DNA from: Diaporthe sp. PMI_573 | Lineage: Eukaryota > Ascomycota > Sordariomycetes > Diaporthales > Diaporthaceae | Assembly: GCA_021399435.1 (NCBI GenBank) | Contig: JAJTUP010000081.1 | Coordinates: 186,001 to 250,000 of the forward strand | Length of the DNA: 64,000 nucleotides | Reading direction: 5' to 3' | Part shown: piece after piece, positions 43,018 to 52,600 of the stretch | How the letters are laid out: each line of letters begins with the position of its first letter | Numbering within the stretch: the first letter of the stretch is position 1 | Notes under the pieces: generated by a model | What the model saw: the letters and a program-made list of their open reading frames with translations, nothing else | Told to the model about the DNA's origin: nothing | Database searches by the model: none | Made by a program: the position numbers and the translations under genes

Positions 43018-44260
43018 TTAGTCATCATGGAGGCACAAGACTGGTGGATTGTCGCAGTTGTCTTTCTCAGTAATGAAACCCACGGTGCCTTGGTCGGCCG
43101 TGGCTGTACCCTTGCCACATAAAATACTGTCCTTGCTTGTGTCGTATACAGAGTACTCTTTCTGGTACTCAGGTGTCGCACCGAATTGCTTGGTTTGTTT
43201 GTCATAGGTAAGCCACTTGCCAAGGAGTGCGAGGTTGTAGCCCAGCCAGAGGACACGCTCCTTCCTCTGCTCGGTCATGGAAGCGAGTTCAAAGCTCCTT
43301 TCGTCGTCATCCACATTGTGGCTGGAAAACCAGTCATGTGGGAATAGTCTGTCAGTCCAGAGGAGGCCTCGGAGAGACCAGTCCTCTGGTAGAGGCCTGT
43401 CGCTTGGTCGTGGAAATTCCTCAGACTCGATGCATACATGGTTCTGAAAGCTAATCGACAGGGAGTTGAGCATCAACACTATCAGTGCCCAGGGAAACAC
43501 GTCTTCGATGTAACCCATAGCAGCCTCATTGCCAGCGATGAACTTCATGAAAGACAGGCGGACATTGAGATAAGGTAAAACATTAGGGTCGCCGTAACGG
43601 CGCGAGATGATCGCATCACACTTCTCGGCGAATTCAGAAGCTTCAGTAAAGACTTCGGATGGTTTCGGCTTGTCTTCTGTTGAGTTCTCCATAAACGTGT
43701 CTCTGTCCGACTCCGGCAGGATAGCCGTCATTAAAATGTTGGCATTGCCGTGCGTGTTTGCCTCTGTCTTTCCATACTCCAATTGGGCATTGCAATTTGA
43801 AATGGCAATTAAGGCGCCAGGCTCTATCCAATTCCTTGTTGTCCGCGCAATGTGGTTATCCAGGTGTGCAAGAAATTGATCCTTGGCCTTTTCGTATTCG
43901 ACGAGGAGTCCATCGCGACCTTTGGAAAGCGCCTTGTCCTTCTCGTCCGTATTGCTTCTGATGAAAAGAACGCCATGTGCCTTGACAAAGTTCAGGTCGA
44001 TAGCTTGTAGTCGAGTCTGAGTTCCGTCGATGATTGGATCGAATAGTGTGAGGATGCTGTCCCTTGCGGACTTGAACGGTATCGCGACACACAGACTCTT
44101 CGTGTAGTAGAAGAGTTGTTTAACCGCATAAGGTCTCGCAAGTATTGCAAGGTCACCTCGCTGCATGTAACAAATGGCAAGCTACGCAGCGACAAGAACG
44201 CCAAGCTCGAGATAACGCCGGCTATCTTCTCTCATATTCTGAAGCTGTACAAAAGAAGAT
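43018..44260 (-). pseudogene. Est1/SMG7-like (14-3-3-like TPR) protein, 5'-truncated
   Basis: A 382-aa frame (44166..43018) matches the region after the tetratricopeptide part of EST1/SMG5-7-type proteins: LAILARPYAVKQLFYYTKSL, PFKSARDSILTLFDPII and the later RPLPEDWSLRGLLWTDRLFP and GKWLTYD blocks known from fungal members. In the same frame upstream, REDSRRYLELGVLVAA (44187-44240) matches the preceding family segment but is cut off by TAG at 44184..44182. The 14-3-3-like N-terminus is missing where a hAT remnant begins. EST1/SMG proteins act in telomere maintenance and nonsense-mediated decay; this copy is probably not functional. The last residues overlap a 48-bp direct repeat, which may have altered the C-terminus. 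Confidence 0.6.
43045..43092 (+). repeat. 48-bp exact direct repeat, copy 2
   Basis: Lies within the 3' end of the Est1-like pseudogene; copy 1 is at 42795-42842. Confidence 0.85.
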
Positions 44261-44354
44261 AACGGAGGTCGGAATTCAGCATATCTCTTAGGACAAGAGC
44301 CGCAGTTTCGCCTATGATGCCGCCGCTGCTGTAATCGCCGGCGGTCGCCCTTTA

Positions 44355-44660
44355 GCCTCTTCAAGAGCCGTCGTTGGCGTTATTTCTTCACTCGCATCAA
44401 GCCTGGCTGGAAGCCCCCTAGCCGTGCCGTCATCACGCGAATTCTTCCCGAGTTCTATCAGGAAATCTATAACGAGGTTTTCAAACGTATTACCAGCTCG
44501 GAATGGTTCAACATCATATTTGACGCCTCCGATAATGTCTCGGGCCACAGGATCGTTAATATCTCGGTACAGGTACCAGACGGCCCGGCCTTCTACTGAA
44601 AAATACTTGACACGGGAGACAAACAGCACACGGCAGAGAACTGGGTGCGGCTGATCTGGG
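44355..44660 (+). pseudogene. hAT transposase fragment, upstream of the catalytic core
   Basis: Plus-strand frame with WKPPSRAVITRILPEFY, SSEWFNIIFDASDNVSGH and RIVNISVQVPDGPAFY. It then has TGA where family members have Trp (TGG to TGA), followed by KILDTGDKQHTAEN. It is the same segment seen at 50572-51985, and it replaces the 5' end of the Est1-like pseudogene. Confidence 0.7.
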
Positions 44661-44956
44661 GAGAAATGCAGCAACTGTGTGGCGGCGATTAATTCGACCT
44701 CGATAGGAATGACTCCCCAGTGGGTGTGGACATGGAGCAAGCCACTTATACTATTGTTGTCTTCCAGGATACGTGCCCATCCCGACCTGCTTGTCTGAGA
44801 TTTCGTGGTCCAGAAATGCGTGTAGCCATTCGCTTCAGTGAAGGTTACATGACGCGTCAATTCACACTTCTGTGATACTACTCCATCCAGTGTGACATGA
44901 GCATTAGGAATACCCTGGCCAAGAGCATTAATTACCCTACAGATTAGCGGAGCCAT
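44640..44956 (-). pseudogene. transthyretin/HIUase-like domain protein, truncated
   Basis: From ATG at 44956 the frame reads PLICRVINALGQGIPNAHVTL, then TEANGYTHFWTT and GVIPIEVELIAATQLLHF. This matches the beta-sandwich start of fungal proteins resembling 5-hydroxyisourate hydrolase/transthyretin. After about 100 residues the frame runs into the antisense of a hAT remnant, so the C-terminal strands are lost. The start lies about 110 bases from a pogo-like TIR. A complete member would be roughly 120-130 aa. Confidence 0.5.
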
Positions 44957-45063
44957 TCCGAGTCTGAAGGCGGAAGACGTGTAGACGACAATTGTACAGT
45001 CACAGAACCTATAGACGGTTTTCAATTCAATTTGATCAAGTGCTTTATGTTTATATACTTGTA

Positions 45064-45445
45064 ACGTGGTTGGACAGTCAGCCGGACAGGACACATGCCC
45101 GGACAGTTTTGCCAACTTTACCAACATCAGCCAACCTCAGCACCCATCCAGGGCAAAAGAATCAATAAAAGTTGGCACCAATTGGTGCCACCTGCTTTGA
45201 ATTCCTTATTTTCAATAGTTAAATTCTCAGAAACAAACACTATAAAGAAGTTAAACAACATATATTATATACCAGACCTGGGAATCAACATATTAGGCTA
45301 TTCCGCAACATGATAGCCAAGTATGGGATCACAGATGACGACCTATACAACTTTGACGAGACTGGCTTCATGATGGGCGTGATAACCGCATCAATGGTTG
45401 TTACACGTTCTGATCGACATGGAAAGGCTAAATCTGTACAACCTG
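45064..45445 (+). mobile_element. truncated, diverged pogo-like copy with transposase fragment
   Basis: It begins with a TIR (ACGTGGTTGGACAGTC, preceded by TA at 45062-45063) related to that of the intact element. After a deletion it continues with a transposase piece at about 45306-45445 (MIAKYGITDDDLYNFDETGF ... MVVTRSDRHGKAKS), equivalent to residues about 155-198 of the intact protein. It is cut off at 45446 by an unrelated repeat. Confidence 0.8.
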
Positions 45446-46070
45446 CATATGCAGTTGGATCGCCAGGGCAGAGTCGAGGCATGAAGTCGTCCCGTCAGTA
45501 TGCCATCCAGTTTCTCAATGGCATCATGATCCTGCTCTAGTAATACGAATTGAGACTCACAGACAAAATGCGTCTGTTCGTCCATTCCGCTTCAGACTCG
45601 TTTCGACCGAGAGGTGTTCCTTCTCAGCGATGGTGTTTCCAGAGGCGCGGCAATTGTAACACCCCCCCCCCAAGTTTCAATGGTGCAGCGGGATCGACCA
45701 GTTGGCAGTCGAGATCGTTCTAGAGGGCCGAGCTGAGTCTAATGCATTTCCAACTTGATAACGAGTGCACATGATGGTTGGGGTCTCTGTTGATGGGAGC
45801 GTCCCACCTTCCAATGTCGTCGAGAGACCAAGCCCTCTTTTGAAACTGTTGCCTGCTCCTGCATCTTCCGGCGTCAGCAGCGCGTCTTGCTTCGACGGTG
45901 GTTGGCGATCAGGAGGTGGTCCCGTTTAGCCAGCAACCGCGTTCGCGTGGGTGGGTCTCCTCCAGCCTCGTCGCCGGGTAGAGGGTGACATCTGCTGCGT
46001 GAATCGTTCCCATCAATCGCCTCATTGGTGCCCATATCTCGCTAAACCTGCATAAACGATGGTTGTCTGG
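45446..46070 (+). repeat. unclassified dispersed repeat, copy A
   Basis: Shares ordered blocks with 47446-48060: CATATGCA...CCAGGGCAGAGTCGAGGC, ACTCGTTTCGACCGAGAG, GGTTGGCGATCAGGAGGTGGTCCCGTTTAGCCAGCAA, and GGTGCCCATATCTCGCTA at the end. It contains a C10 run near 45661. No coding sense is visible. Confidence 0.7.
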
Positions 46071-46379
46071 AACATGTAGGTGTATTGCGCCGTGCCTTGC
46101 TCAGGGCCTGGAAATGGCCGTGTCAGCTAAGCAAAGGTCCAGGTCACGGGCGACGTCGCCGATGGACAGGAAGTTGTCGTGCTGGTAAACTCCAGCGATA
46201 GGATCCGTGTCGGCGAAGAACTGTACATTCCAGGCCTGGGCGCGCTGATCTCTGGTGAGTTCTGGTGCTGTGGGACCAGAACGGTAGAGGTTGGATCAAC
46301 TGAGATTCAAGTTAAGGACCTCCGGCGCGACCTCTTGCCGGCGGCATCCGCCAACGGGCTTGTAATGGCGTCGCTACTC

Positions 46380-46780
46380 CCCCCCTTCTGGCGTTGAAGA
46401 TGTAGTGGACCTGACCAGGATGCAGTCAAGATCCGTCGAGGAGGACACCCCCTTCCAAGTGTACAAAGGTGGCTGGGGTCCCTGTTGATACGCCTCCCAC
46501 CCTCCAATATCGTCAGAGAACCAGGCCATCATATGAAACTGGTGTATTTCGCTCCTCCCGGCGTCAACAGCACGTCTTGGTTCCACGGCGATTAGCTATC
46601 AGGAGGAGGTGGTTGTCGTTTAGCCAGCAGTCGTGTTCGCTTGGGTGGGCCTTTTTGCTTTCAGCCTCGCCGCCGGGGTAGATCGTGACACCTGCTGGGG
46701 TTAGCCATTCTCATCACTCGCCTTATTGGTGCCCATATCTCCCTAAACCTGCATCAATGATGCAGTTGTGCCGTGGGCGT
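46380..46780 (+). repeat. unclassified dispersed repeat, copy B (shorter)
   Basis: Contains the second half of the repeat with more divergence: CAGCACGTCTTGGTTCCACGG, TTTAGCCAGCAGTCGTGTTCGC and GGTGCCCATATCTCCCTAAACCTGCAT. Confidence 0.65.
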
Positions 46781-47445
46781 CAACAGGGGTGGCTGTTGAT
46801 TGCCTCATTGAACACGAACACGGAGGTACAGCCTGCTCGCGTCAAGACACTTCAGAAGTTGATAAAGAGCCATGGAGTTAGGAATACGGACCCTAATTAT
46901 TTTAGAGAATTCAATATTCTCCTAACCATCTTAGGGCATTAGCTCCCTTAGGACTTCCTCGGAGACATGCTCCTAACATCATGGCAGAAGCAAAATCTGT
47001 GTTCACGCCCCTGACGCAAGAAAAGGGCTGGCCAAACTGATGCTCATCTATTGGGTATCGCCTTGTTGGTTGCGGCGTGAGAGCTGTCTTCTCCCTCTCG
47101 TTGATCCCCAGGGGTCAGGGAACGCTGCAAGGAAATAGCTCTGAGGCCCTGGTCCCGGCCTGGCTTGCCTGGGAGTAACTGGCAGCAACATGTAGCCGGA
47201 AGTTTTGGCTTTCGACCTAGCGCAATTTCTCCTGTAGGTATGCTCGACAAGTACTGTGTCGAGCGTTGGAAAACGACGGCAATTTACTCACAAGCGGAGG
47301 GCGTGGCGAAATATTCTCCTGTGCAATCACACTCTCACATGGTGTGGTTCCAACACCGTGTTCTGGCGCTCCGCGCTGCACCTCCACCAACTTGAGTTAA
47401 AAATGCTGTATTTACATGTCTGTAAGTACCTATTATGAGTGGAAT
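46781..47445. other. spacer between repeat copies
   Basis: No supportable gene; short frames only. Confidence 0.3.
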
Positions 47446-48060
47446 CCTGCATATGCATTTGAATCACCAGGGCAGAGTCGAGGCGTGGCACTGCGGATTG
47501 AATTTAAGACTCGTTTCGACCGAGAGTCCCTCCCCAGCCTTGAAGATGCAGTGGACCCGACCAGTAGGCAGTCGAGATCCTTCGAGAGGAGGGTCAGACT
47601 GAGTCTAAAGCCTAAAGATTGTATGCCTGACTTGCATGGTACACCTCCCCAGGGTAATAAAGGCCAGTGGGCCATGTCCAGTTACATTTGACACACACAC
47701 CACTTTGTCACTTTTCTAGCAATTTCCATACCAACAGTACCTAGAGCTCAATGTAACAGGACATGGCCCACTGACCTTTATTACCCCGGGGAGGTGTACA
47801 TAATAAACAAGGTGGTTGGGACTCCTGTTGATGATGGGCGCATCCCACCCTCTAATATCGCCGACGGACCAAGCCTCAGTAGCACGTCTTGGTTCCACGG
47901 TGGTTGGCGATCAGGAGGTGGTCCCGTTTAGCCAGCAATCGCGTTCGCATCGGTGGGTCTCCTCCAGCCTCGTCGCCGGGGTAGAGCGTGGTATCTGTTG
48001 CGTGAATCGTTCTCATCACTCGCCTAATTGGTGCCCATATCTCGCTAGTCAATCGGTTGT
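47446..48060 (+). repeat. unclassified dispersed repeat, copy C, carrying a nested MITE
   Basis: Closest in layout to copy A. It is interrupted by a 155-bp MITE at 47642-47796. Confidence 0.7.
47642..47796. mobile_element. MITE with TA target duplication
   Basis: A 155-bp non-coding element. Its ends form about 45-bp inverted repeats beginning CACCTCCCC(A/G)GGGTAATAAAGG and reaching GGGCCATGTCC-GTTACATT, with about three mismatches. TA flanks both sides (47640-47641 and 47797-47798), as for Tc1/mariner-derived MITEs. Its TIR is unlike the pogo TIR of this window, so another transposase must have moved it. Confidence 0.8.
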
Positions 48061-48356
48061 ACCTGAGTGGGCAGGGAGGGCTGCTGTGTTGATGTTTTCC
48101 TTGTTCTCTTGGCTTAGAAAGGTGGAGGGAGGTTGGTAGGGAAGCCCACACACAGTGAAGTAGAGACGTGATATGTACGTGATGGAAACCCCATCGTTTC
48201 CATTCCATTCAATCTCTCCCCAAAGAACCACTCAAATTCCCGCCGGGTGCCAGTCTGCTACCAGCTTCATTTCTACATGTAGCAGGGCGAAGAGTAAGTT
48301 TGAATGGCCGACGAGTTATGAGGTGAGGGAGCTAACAGTCCAGTCTTGTCAGCTCA

Positions 48357-50366
48357 ATGGAAGCCTCAACTCCATCCCTTTTCTTCGATCAATTCCTAGT
48401 TTCAACGCAGGACGATATCAGCCAGTCGGGGTCGGATCAAGAACCTCAACTTTTTGAGTCTAGGGCAAATCACCCAGATATCAACTTAAAAGGAATCTTA
48501 TCCTCTAACCTTCCAACGACCTATTCACCTCTAACCAACGAAGTCTTCAACCCGCCCGCGGGACCGGCGGCGGCTCCGGCCACATCCGCGTCCGAAAAAG
48601 GAGCCGATCACCAAGACAACTCGCCAAGCGGGGAAATAGCGAACCTCAACAACTTTGACAACTTTGGCGATTGGCTTAGAGATAGCACCGAAGACCCTGG
48701 ATTCGACGATCGTACAAACAACTATCAATTTGCGAGCCAGGGTACTGCTCCTGACTCTAGGAAGCACACATCTTTGGAAATGCTGCCAACATCAACGGAA
48801 TCTATCGCTGCGTCGGATGAGCGAACAAATGAATGCTCGCTTGTCGAGCAGACAAGCGAGAACAACACTATTCACGTCGCCGGGGAAAATGCTGATCAGC
48901 TCACATCCCCAAGTACCCCTGAAGACACAACGGATGTGCGTAGCGGAGGACGAGGGGTCCGAGGTGGACGAAGGGGAAAAGGGGGACGAGGGGGGCGACG
49001 GGTGGGGCGACGGGGAAGTGACTGTGAAGCCGGCGAGGATCCTCCAGACCATCGTGCTCGAATACCTGAAACACCCAAAGCCGTTGCACACAACGCTACC
49101 CCTCCCGCCGTTGCTAATCGGACCCGAAGCAAGGGTGCAAATGTCGGCCCAAAGAAACGAAAGGCGGGCGAGCAGCTGGCTCTGTCGAGTAAAAGAGTGG
49201 CGGTTGAACACGGAGAAACGGTGGCTAAACTTAATCATTCCTCTCAACAGCCTGTCCAACAACCGCTGCCACCTTCAACAGCCAGCCCTCTACATGATGG
49301 GAGACTCTCTGTTTTGCAGGTCGAGACTGAGCGTGACGTCGACGACGAATTCCTTAACAACCTTGATGCGGAGGATCTCCTGGACGACAAACTCATCAGT
49401 CATTCCTTCAAGAAACTGGCCGATATGGTCCCATGTACCGTCAGAGTTATAGACTCCCTTGGGAAAGCTGTGCCTGACTCCGACTATACCTGGCACCAGT
49501 GTGCCAACTCAAAAAGAGCCACTAAGCCAATCACCCTAGTCCCCGTCCCCATCAGGCCTTCCGATTCTTCTCTGGGCCACTGGGTCCTGGCTGTGCTTGA
49601 TTCCAATGGAGTAAGGCTCTTGGATTCACTGCCGGCTGTGGAACACAAAAGAGCTGCCACAGAGAAGATCGGGACACTGTTTCGCGGGAGGTCTACCCTG
49701 ACGGGACCCATCACGGAGGTCCCTGTACCACGAGCATCAAGTGCGAATTCTGGCATTGCTATCTTTTGGAGCGCTGTCTATGTCATCGGGCTGTCCTATG
49801 GGGTCAAAATACATCTGCCAGAGACCTTCGATCCCGCACCTTGGAGAATCGCCATGGCCTCATTTCTGAGAGCAACTGCAGGACAGAGTTACAACATTCC
49901 CAGGGCCCATGACACCGAATCGCTTACTGTCACCCTGCACGACAGACAAATAGTACAAAGCCTGCTATCATCCTTTAGCACTGGTACCGAGACTTTGACG
50001 ATCAATCCAGATTCTTTTATAGAGGATCTCCGCCAGCAGATATCTTTGACAGAGCAGGCAAAGAAGGACGTAAACATGAAAAAGGCTGGGGAGTTGCGTT
50101 CTACCTGCATGTTTCTGGGTGGCCTGATGGAAGCTACCGCAAAGGAGGAAGCCCTGCTGGAAATGAAGGAGAAAGACTACCAAGTTTGTGTCGAAAGGAT
50201 TAATGAAATTGAGAATTCTTGGGGAGAAGATCAGATGGCTCGTCTCGCACACGAACATGTACGGCAGGTACAAGCACGCAAGGGAGTCAGGAAAGATATG
50301 GCCGTTAAGACAAGCAAAGTCGTCAAAGACCTCGATCATGGTATCAAAGAGCTCGAAATTACTTGA
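48357..50366 (+). CDS. Ulp1/C48-like protein with Ser at the catalytic Cys position
   Basis: A single-exon 669-aa protein from ATG. Residues 1-190 are low-complexity and acidic; 194-221 is an Arg/Gly-rich RGG-type stretch; 255-285 is basic. Residues about 335-480 resemble the SUMO/Ulp1 cysteine-protease (CE clan) core. DAEDLLDDKLISHSFKKL corresponds to the entry helices, LGHWVLAVLD carries the catalytic-type His408, LLDSLP carries Asp423, and SSANSGIAIFWSAV corresponds to the N-D/S-C-G loop with Ser465 where the nucleophilic Cys belongs. Residues 555-669 form a charged coiled coil. Such domains remove SUMO or ubiquitin-like proteins. With Cys replaced, this one is probably a pseudoprotease binder. 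Gene is complete; expression cannot be judged. Confidence 0.65.
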   Translation: MEASTPSLFFDQFLVSTQDDISQSGSDQEPQLFESRANHPDINLKGILSSNLPTTYSPLTNEVFNPPAGPAAAPATSASEKGADHQDNSPSGEIANLNNFDNFGDWLRDSTEDPGFDDRTNNYQFASQGTAPDSRKHTSLEMLPTSTESIAASDERTNECSLVEQTSENNTIHVAGENADQLTSPSTPEDTTDVRSGGRGVRGGRRGKGGRGGRRVGRRGSDCEAGEDPPDHRARIPETPKAVAHNATPPAVANRTRSKGANVGPKKRKAGEQLALSSKRVAVEHGETVAKLNHSSQQPVQQPLPPSTASPLHDGRLSVLQVETERDVDDEFLNNLDAEDLLDDKLISHSFKKLADMVPCTVRVIDSLGKAVPDSDYTWHQCANSKRATKPITLVPVPIRPSDSSLGHWVLAVLDSNGVRLLDSLPAVEHKRAATEKIGTLFRGRSTLTGPITEVPVPRASSANSGIAIFWSAVYVIGLSYGVKIHLPETFDPAPWRIAMASFLRATAGQSYNIPRAHDTESLTVTLHDRQIVQSLLSSFSTGTETLTINPDSFIEDLRQQISLTEQAKKDVNMKKAGELRSTCMFLGGLMEATAKEEALLEMKEKDYQVCVERINEIENSWGEDQMARLAHEHVRQVQARKGVRKDMAVKTSKVVKDLDHGIKELEIT

Positions 50367-50571
50367 AGCTTCGCTTCTGTGGGAAGTTTTGATATGGAAG
50401 CAGGTGGAACGCGAGAAAGAGAGTCGGCTGGCAATACTCTATGGCGGCAGCAGCAGCTCTTCCTCAATTGAGAATTTTTCTGAATAGCCGTAACATGCAG
50501 CAAAGACCGCAACTCTTGTGATTACCTGGGGGTCTGAAAATTAAGCCCCAGCAGCAGGGAGATAGACTGGA

Positions 50572-51345
50572 GTGTTCTGTTTTCATCGAAGAAGCTATTC
50601 CCAACACGTTTCTTGTGGGTGGATTGCCGCCATCCGCCTGTTTTTGGGAGTTCAAAGAGGGCCCGGAGGGAGTAAATTCACTCAACTTCGCGTTCGGTGT
50701 AAATACTGTTCTAAAACCATGGCCAAGCACGTCCAACGGCAACAGAATTACCTTGCCAAAGAGTGTCTTGGTTTCCAGCAAGCCGCAGGCTATGTTGATC
50801 GCCAGCCTCAAATCACTACGGCTTTGTCCATAATGGATCGAAACTCTAAAGATCAACTCAATCGAGCCGCAGCCCTCGCCATCTTTAAGTCTGGCAAGCC
50901 ATATACCACCTTTGAAGACTCTGGCATGGTTGAGTTTATCCAAATGCTCAATCCAGCATACAAGCCCCCTAGTGGTGATCGAATTGCATCAATACTTTCT
51001 GAAGTTTACCAATATTACTGGGTCCAAGTTAAGGAGATCCTCGACGATGCCGATCATCTCAATGTCATCTTTGACGCTTCTAACGATATAAGCAACAACT
51101 GTGTTGTTAACATTTTGATCTCAATTCCCAACTTGGTTACATTCTATTGGAAGACTGTTAATACACGGAACGAGGAACATACGGCCTTGAATATCACTTG
51201 CCTAATCCAGCCACTCTTGGAAGAGGTATTCACGAAGGAAGGAGAGGACTTCCAGGACTTCTCTCGCATGAACGCTATCTGCACAGATACATGCTCGACA
51301 ATGCGGAAACTCCACGCTGAGATGAAGAATATGCCTGAGTTCAGG
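50572..51345 (+). pseudogene. hAT transposase N-terminal fragment (plus arm)
   Basis: Open frame with a BED-type finger (VRCKYCSKTMAKHVQRQQNY), the segment LNRAAALAIFKSGKPYTTF, NVIFDASNDISNNCVVNILI and CTDTCSTMRKLHAEMKN. Similarity stops at about 51345, where the antisense of a second hAT copy begins. The catalytic centre and hATC domain are missing. The start is uncertain; no good ATG lies before the finger. Confidence 0.7.
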
Positions 51346-51985
51346 CGGATACAAAAGATCGATGTAGTGCTCAGCCGTGTGTTGAATCTGTCCTGTATCA
51401 AACGTCTTCCAATAGAACGCCGGACCATTTGCCACCTGTACCGAGATATTGATAATTCGGTGACTTGTGATATTGTCTGAGCCGTCAAAGATCACGTTGA
51501 TACGTTCTGTCTGGTCGAGGATATCTTGGACTTGGTTGTGGTACTCAGAATAGGTCGGGGCTAGCAGCCGCTGCACTCGGCGACGAGACGGTGGTTGCCA
51601 GGCAGTATTCAGCTTGCTCAACAGAATCCGCATTCGTTTGGACTCGAAGAGGTTAAACGGACGGCCATCAGCAAAAATTGCTCTAGCAGCAAGCTCATCA
51701 AGCATCTGCTTAAAGGTCTTGTCCACCACAGGAAAGTGCTGAGTAAGTTGAGATTGCTGAGACTGTTGCTGACCTCTGTAATTGGGGCAATGGCGAAGTA
51801 AGTGTTTCTTCTGACGAGTAGTGCCGTTGGCTGTCTCGTGACCGCAGTGCTTGCACTTGACTCGTGAGTTCTTGAACCCCGAGCTAGCGTCCGGACGGTG
51901 TCAGACTGACTTTGAAACCTTATGATTAGCAAGACGGAGTAAAGGAAAACAACAACCGAATCCGAATATTGCAACACGAATGATA
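51340..51985 (-). pseudogene. hAT transposase N-terminal fragment (minus arm)
   Basis: Minus-strand frame with a BED finger (VKCKHCGHETANGTTRQKKHLLRHC, about 51878-51804), LDELAARAIFADGRPFNLF, RINVIFDGSDNITSHRI and AEHYIDLLYPPEL. It is a different paralogue from the plus arm and ends at the same junction, so the two halves lie tail to tail. Confidence 0.7.
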
Positions 51986-52389
51986 TCGTTCCAATCTGAT
52001 CAGGACTGGTTACTTAGCCCTTTCCCACAAACGTTGTCACCCAACATCATCCTATATACTAATACCCAGTCACCAACACAACGGCCTTCAACAACTCATG
52101 ATCAATGAAGAAATACACAAATCACATTGAATGTGACACCATCAGTATTCACTTATAACAATTCAACGACTACCTACACTGTCCTCACACTTGTTGCTCT
52201 TGATCATGGACGTCGTTACCCCATTGCCGAAATACGAGAAGCAAAACGCCCCAGGTGTTCTTGGGTCCAGCTTGGATGTCACGGTGATTGCAGAAATTAT
52301 GGACGTCGAAACTGTCCTCCCAGACAACCAAGATGTCAACTACGGCAGCTTCTCTGCGACTATTCCGTTCTCCTTCTGCCCTCCGACCT

Positions 52390-52600
52390 TCAGTATGGCT
52401 ACACTTTCGTCAGCAAAGGCACGGTACGGGCTTTCATCCCAGACCTTCAACACGAAGCTACAGCGTACAAACGGTGCAGGTCATGCCAGGGTGAGAACGT
52501 TCCAGTTTTCTTGGGGGAAATTGATCTCAGGTCGATGCACAAAACGTACTATTATGCACACCGGGTGTATGTGGTATACATGGCATTCATGATATTCCAA
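52390..52600 (+). pseudogene. fungal kinase-like family fragment
   Basis: The plus strand reads GYTFVSKGTVRAFIPDLQHE, then AYKRCRSCQGENVPVFLGEI and RSMHKTYYYAHRVYVVYM. This matches the first lobe of a large fungal family of protein-kinase-like proteins (KRLxxLQGxxVPVxLGxIDL pattern). The catalytic lobe is missing; the end lies at the 3' end of the ankyrin gene. The upstream frame (52127-52390) is doubtful. Confidence 0.5.

Noticed and set aside
41110..45445. One composite transposon spanning both pogo fragments
   Set aside because: The TIR ends face inwards towards each other, so they do not bound a single element in the normal orientation, and the two TIRs are different variants.
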